Shown: positions 5,263 to 7,264 of the stretch, one piece after another
Layout: each line of letters opens with the position of its first letter
How positions within the stretch are numbered: position 1 is the first letter of the stretch
Assembly (NCBI GenBank): GCA_016764535.1
Contig: JAESRR010000169.1
Span: 15,009-22,272, forward strand
DNA from: Cohaesibacteraceae bacterium
GTDB taxonomy: Bacteria > Pseudomonadota > Alphaproteobacteria > Rhizobiales > Cohaesibacteraceae
Direction: 5' to 3'
DNA: 7,264 nt
The notes under the pieces: generated by a model
What the model saw: only the letters and a program-made list of their open reading frames with translations
The model's database searches: none
Told to the model about the DNA's origin: nothing
Position numbers and translations under genes: made by a program

Positions 5263-5793
5263 ATGGCACGAGAAACATCATTAAGCGGCAAAGAAGTATA
5301 CTTTAACGAGAACGAGCTAATTGTCAGTAAAACCGATCTTAAAGGCACACTGACATATGTGAATGATGTGTTTTGTTCGATTGCAGGCTACACGGAAATA
5401 GAATGTCTTGGGCAACCGCATTCGATGATCCGCAATGCCAATATGCCCCGCAGTATCTTTGATCTGCTTTGGAAAACCATTCAAGGTGGCAACGAGATAT
5501 TTGCCTATGTTGTCAATCGTTGCAAAAACGGCGATCACTATTGGGTACTGGCTCATGTAACTCCCAGTTACAGTTCCAGAGGCAGTGTCAACGGATATCA
5601 CTCCAGCCGCAGGGTTCCGGATCGGAACATCCTCAACAACACAGTAATTCCGCTTTATAAATCCCTGCTTGCCGAAGAAAAAAAACACGCAAATCGCAAG
5701 GACGGAATGCAGGCTGCAAACCGGTTGATCAGCGACATTTTATCCAGGGAAAACGTAAAATATGATGAGTATGTCGCACGTTTGGCAGCCTGA
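5263..5793 (+). CDS. Aer-like PAS domain protein, copy 2
   Basis: This is a 176-aa paralogue of the PAS protein at 3131-3661, about 83% identical by hand count (30 differences, no gaps). The PAS core is retained: [34 protein letters not shown]70, [18 protein letters not shown]. So is the tail, here [10 protein letters not shown]. It differs at pocket positions: copy 1 has N58-P59-D60 where copy 2 has N58-A59-N60, and D60 is one of the residues important for FAD binding in Aer. The two copies may therefore differ in ligand affinity or redox set point. The start at 5263 is chosen because it aligns with copy 1 and has GGA 7 nt upstream. An in-frame ATG at 5251 and a TTG at 5206 are possible but add residues absent from copy 1. 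It is the sensor partner of the MCP that follows. Confidence 0.9.
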   Translation: MARETSLSGKEVYFNENELIVSKTDLKGTLTYVNDVFCSIAGYTEIECLGQPHSMIRNANMPRSIFDLLWKTIQGGNEIFAYVVNRCKNGDHYWVLAHVTPSYSSRGSVNGYHSSRRVPDRNILNNTVIPLYKSLLAEEKKHANRKDGMQAANRLISDILSRENVKYDEYVARLAA

Positions 5794-5852
5794 GTTCATC
5801 CGAAGTCTTCAACAATTATGCAGTGCGCCCTCCGGGCCCGAAAGAGGCAAGT

Positions 5853-6998
5853 ATGTTTTCCAGCGGTAAAGCTGTATCAAGAGCGACATTCGTTTTGAAT
5901 GAAGCCTCCAAGGGAAATTTTAGTGTCCGGGTGATCGGCATTACCGAAAAAGGTGAAGACGCCGAACTATTACACGCCGTAAACCGTTTTATTGACAAGT
6001 CGGATGCTTTTGTTCGGGAATCAAAGGCCGTTTTGGATTATGTCCAGAAGAACCGTTACTTTCGGCGCATATCACCTGTCGGAATGCCGGGAGATTTTGC
6101 TGCCTCGGCAAGGGTGATGAACAAGGCGATGGATTCCATGCAATCTCGACTTGCGAGCTTTGGCGCGGTGATTGAGAACTTTGAAAAAGAGATGGGCGAA
6201 GAAGTTGAAGGTATTTCATCTGCTGCAACACAGATGGAATCTTCAGCCAAATCCATGTCCAGATCAATTGAAGAAACAAGCGAAAAATCTACCGCAGTCG
6301 CCAGTGCATCTTCCAGCGCCAATGAAAATGTAAGCACTGTTGCAGCCGCGACTGAAGAGCTTACCAGCTCGGTTGCCGAGATCGGCGAACAGGTAAGTCG
6401 ATCTTCCAGCATAACAGCAGCGGCGGTCACCGAGGTCGAGAAAACCAATCAGGATATTCAAGGTCTCTCGGAGGCTTCTGTCCGCATCGGTAAAGTGGTG
6501 ACGTTGATCTCCGACATTGCCAACCAGACAAATTTACTCGCCCTCAATGCAACGATCGAAGCCGCCAGAGCCGGAGAGGCCGGTCGCGGATTTGCGGTTG
6601 TTGCAGCCGAAGTCAAGGACCTTGCAAGCCAGACAGCAAAGGCGACTGAAGAAATCAGCTCGCAGATTGGAGATATTCAAACAGCCAGCGACAAGGCCGT
6701 TATTTCCATCAAGGAGATTGGTGAAACCATTACCAGTGTTGATGAAATTGCCTCTGCCATCGCCTCGGCGGTCAAGGAACAAAATGAGGCAACTACCGAA
6801 ATTGCCCGCAATATTGATGAGGCGGCATCTGGAACCAGTAAGGTGAATGACAATATGGCCGAGATTCAGCAGGCAGTTGAAAGTACAGCAAAAGTCTCGG
6901 AAGAAGTGACGACAACCTCCACTGAATTGTCATCCCGGGGCAAGCGCTTAAAAACCGGAATTGACCGTTTCCTCGGCGAAGTTCGCAAAATCATGTAG
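5853..6998 (+). CDS. Cytoplasmic methyl-accepting chemotaxis protein, copy 2
   Basis: This is a 381-aa paralogue of the MCP at 3722-4867, with equal length, no gaps and about 81% identity by hand count. The hairpin tip around residues 211-258 is nearly invariant, so both copies should dock with the same CheA/CheW arrays. Differences concentrate in the adaptation helices and the C-terminal third; for example [10 protein letters not shown] becomes [10 protein letters not shown]. It has no transmembrane segment, no own sensor domain and no CheR-tethering pentapeptide. The start at 5853 has AGAGG 5 nt upstream and matches copy 1. The in-frame GTG at 5823 lies in a poorly conserved spacer. Its stop is 29 nt from the stop of the convergent WYL regulator, and no terminator is visible in that gap. 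Confidence 0.92.
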   Translation: MFSSGKAVSRATFVLNEASKGNFSVRVIGITEKGEDAELLHAVNRFIDKSDAFVRESKAVLDYVQKNRYFRRISPVGMPGDFAASARVMNKAMDSMQSRLASFGAVIENFEKEMGEEVEGISSAATQMESSAKSMSRSIEETSEKSTAVASASSSANENVSTVAAATEELTSSVAEIGEQVSRSSSITAAAVTEVEKTNQDIQGLSEASVRIGKVVTLISDIANQTNLLALNATIEAARAGEAGRGFAVVAAEVKDLASQTAKATEEISSQIGDIQTASDKAVISIKEIGETITSVDEIASAIASAVKEQNEATTEIARNIDEAASGTSKVNDNMAEIQQAVESTAKVSEEVTTTSTELSSRGKRLKTGIDRFLGEVRKIM

Positions 6999-7027
6999 CA
7001 TCGTACCCGGTTCAGCACGCGTTGATA

Positions 7028-7264
7028 TTACCCGGATGTCCGGCTCTGGCATTTATACCGCTGTCCAATATCAACCAGCAATTGCCTGATCGCATCAACC
7101 AGTTCGGGCGGCTGCAAAACGGTACATTCGGTTCCAAGGCGAAGTAATTCCGTACTGGCTTGCGCGATGGATTCAATCGGGATTGTGACAATCAAATCAT
7201 TGTCACCATTTGAACTCTGCCTTGCTGCCCTTGCAACAGGTTCGCCCAGCAATGACAGGCGTTC
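7028..7264 (-). CDS. WYL-domain transcriptional regulator, C-terminal part
   Basis: The last 78 codons of a minus-strand gene are visible, running off the right edge. The sequence LIVTIPIESIAQASTELLRLGTECTVLQPPELVDAIRQLLVDIGQRY is the typical C-terminal extension (WCX) of YafY/DeoR-like WYL regulators. These have a '[VL]PIES...ELLRLG...VLxPPEL' pattern and an N-terminal winged helix-turn-helix that would lie outside the window. By family, WYL proteins are ligand-responsive transcription factors, often autoregulatory. The target genes cannot be inferred here. The stop is TAA at 7030-7028. The gene is convergent with MCP copy 2, so functional linkage to chemotaxis is not implied. Confidence 0.8.
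   Translation of the reverse strand, partial: ERLSLLGEPVARAARQSSNGDNDLIVTIPIESIAQASTELLRLGTECTVLQPPELVDAIRQLLVDIGQRYKCQSRTSG

Larger units (their letters stand above)
3131..6998 (+). repeat. Tandem duplication of the PAS-MCP cassette
   Basis: Units 3131-4867 and 5263-6998 have the same gene order, gene lengths and inter-gene gaps (60 and 59 nt), with collinear protein alignments. Nucleotide identity is clearly lower than protein identity, with many synonymous changes, so the duplication is old and both copies appear to be under purifying selection. Confidence 0.85.

Noticed and set aside
7032..7043. CCGGATGTCCGG inverted repeat between MCP copy 2 and the WYL gene as a terminator.
   Set aside because: The arms are only 5 bp with a 2-nt loop, no T-run follows on either strand, and it lies within the end of the WYL coding region.

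Overview
The window looks like chromosomal DNA from a free-living, motile, probably marine alphaproteobacterium of Rhodospirillales type (Thalassospira-like or a relative). This rests on protein flavour (soluble PAS and MCP proteins, a WYL regulator, a side-branch DapA family), moderate GC and alphaproteobacterial codon use. It is an inference without database support. There are eight recognisable protein genes, one candidate leader-peptide gene, and no RNA genes, insertion sequences or CRISPR.

Left block (1-1769, + strand): the 3' part of a reductive-dehalogenase-like corrinoid/double-[4Fe-4S] protein, then a 57-codon ORF coupled to it by an ATGA overlap, then a GNAT acetyltransferase. The GNAT stop codon abuts the stop codon of the next, convergent gene.

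Middle block (1770-about 2890, - strand): a dihydrodipicolinate synthase (DapA) family gene. Its leader appears to carry a complete attenuator: a promoter, a 19-codon leader peptide with three Lys codons in four, overlapping alternative hairpins, and an intrinsic terminator about 30 nt before the dapA start. This is the most interesting candidate in the window. It would be lysine-responsive transcription attenuation of a lysine/diaminopimelate pathway gene by a leader peptide.

Right block (about 2890-6998, + strand): a tandem duplication of a two-gene chemoreceptor cassette. Each copy has a 176-aa Aer-like PAS protein followed, after about 60 nt, by a 381-aa methyl-accepting protein with no transmembrane segment. 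The copies are about 83% (PAS) and 81% (MCP) identical at protein level by hand count, with no indels. They differ at putative cofactor-pocket positions. The 395-nt spacer between them holds a long hairpin, a second stem and a strong intrinsic terminator, then an AT-rich promoter region for copy 2. The likely role is cytoplasmic energy, redox or oxygen taxis, with the PAS subunit sensing and the MCP subunit signalling to CheA/CheW.

Right edge (7028-7264, - strand): the C-terminal end of a WYL-domain transcriptional regulator, convergent with the second MCP.
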